In this document: piece after piece, positions 63,734 through 64,000 of the stretch
How positions within the stretch are numbered: position 1 is the stretch's first letter
How the letters are laid out: the number at the start of each line of letters is the position of its first letter
DNA from: Panagrolaimus kolymaensis
Lineage: Eukaryota; Nematoda; Chromadorea; Rhabditida; Panagrolaimidae
DNA length: 64,000 bases
Reading direction: 5' to 3'
Assembly (NCBI GenBank): GCA_028622995.1
Contig: JAJQJQ010000029.1
Span: 620,001 to 684,000 of the forward strand
The notes under the pieces: model-generated
Told to the model about the DNA's origin: nothing
What the model saw: the letters and a program-made list of their open reading frames with translations, nothing else
The model's database searches: none
Made by a program: the position numbers and the translations under genes

Positions 63734-64000
63734 CAAAATTTTTTTTAACTTTTTTGAGAAATTATAATTAAATAACTTTATTCAACTTTTTTTAATGCAA
63801 TTTTCTCTTTTTGTAGTTTAAATAATTCATTCACTAATTTATGTTTATTGTTATGTACATATATTATGTTTTATGAATATTCTAATTTTTTAAATAAATC
63901 TAAGCCTTTTAAAATTAAAAACTTTCTATTTAGAAAGAAAAAACCACATAAACCCTTCCAAAAAATCAAGAAATAAAAACTTTTCTTTTCAAAGAGATGC
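63734..64000. other. 3' flank of the Helitron gene
   Basis: No coding frame. A perfect hairpin CTTTCTA-TT-TAGAAAG (63922-63937) is present, but it is AT-rich and is not followed within about 15 bp by a CTRR end, so it was not taken as the element's 3' terminus. Confidence 0.4.
63893..63898 (+). promoter_or_regulatory. Candidate polyadenylation signal of the Helitron gene
   Basis: AATAAA lies about 160 bp after the TAA of the last exon, in an AT-rich 3' region. Confidence 0.35.

Noticed and set aside
63922..63937. Hairpin as the Helitron 3' terminus
   Set aside because: The 7-bp stem is AT-rich and no CTRR end followed by A/T target lies about 10-15 bp after it.

Overview
The window looks like a piece of an AT-rich nematode genome, most likely a plant-parasitic clade IV species such as Meloidogyne. 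The reasons are very short spliceosomal introns (44-134 bp in the genes modelled), a secreted class 2 lipase of the type expanded in nematodes, pyrimidine-rich 3' splice sites ending in CAG or TAG, and a large holocentromere-like satellite. The species is an inference; no rRNA or other diagnostic gene is present.

Bases 1 to about 45645 are one uninterrupted head-to-tail satellite array of roughly 334 monomers of 136-137 bp, running in from beyond the left edge. It is a patchwork of higher-order repeats: a 10-mer of 1366 bp (two copies, 1-2732), a 21-mer of 2874 bp (three copies, 6565-15186), near-identical segments 1911 bp apart (26.7-29.5 kb), 409-bp trimers (33.5-34.6 kb) and a homogenised block (34.7-44.7 kb). 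The last 1 kb (44.7-45.65 kb) is diverged, as expected at a satellite edge. The many small reading frames inside the array are by-products of the repeat and are not annotated as genes.

Bases 45646-54564 are ordinary gene territory with decay and insertions: a decayed two-exon gene fragment (46321-46615); an intact three-exon secreted lipase (47504-48600); a multi-exon gene of unknown family (49193-51808) split inside its third exon by a 1360-bp palindromic foldback element with 646-bp arms; a single-exon minus-strand DXO/RAI1-type decapping-nuclease relative (51954-53054); and a 617-bp MITE-like element with identical 159-bp inverted arms (53434-54050).

Bases 54565-63733 hold the most interesting locus: a Helitron-type rolling-circle transposon gene. 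Eight exons join in frame into one polyprotein of about 2937 codons. In order it holds a basic N-terminus, a Ulp1/C48-like SUMO-protease domain, five 21-24 residue basic repeats, a CxxC zinc region, a HUH Rep nuclease with YxxxY, an acidic linker, a Pif1-type helicase, and, in a last exon, a USP/C19-like deubiquitinase domain. One in-frame amber codon (56834-56836) separates the protease half from the Rep-helicase half. The element's true termini were not found and its right end may lie outside the window.
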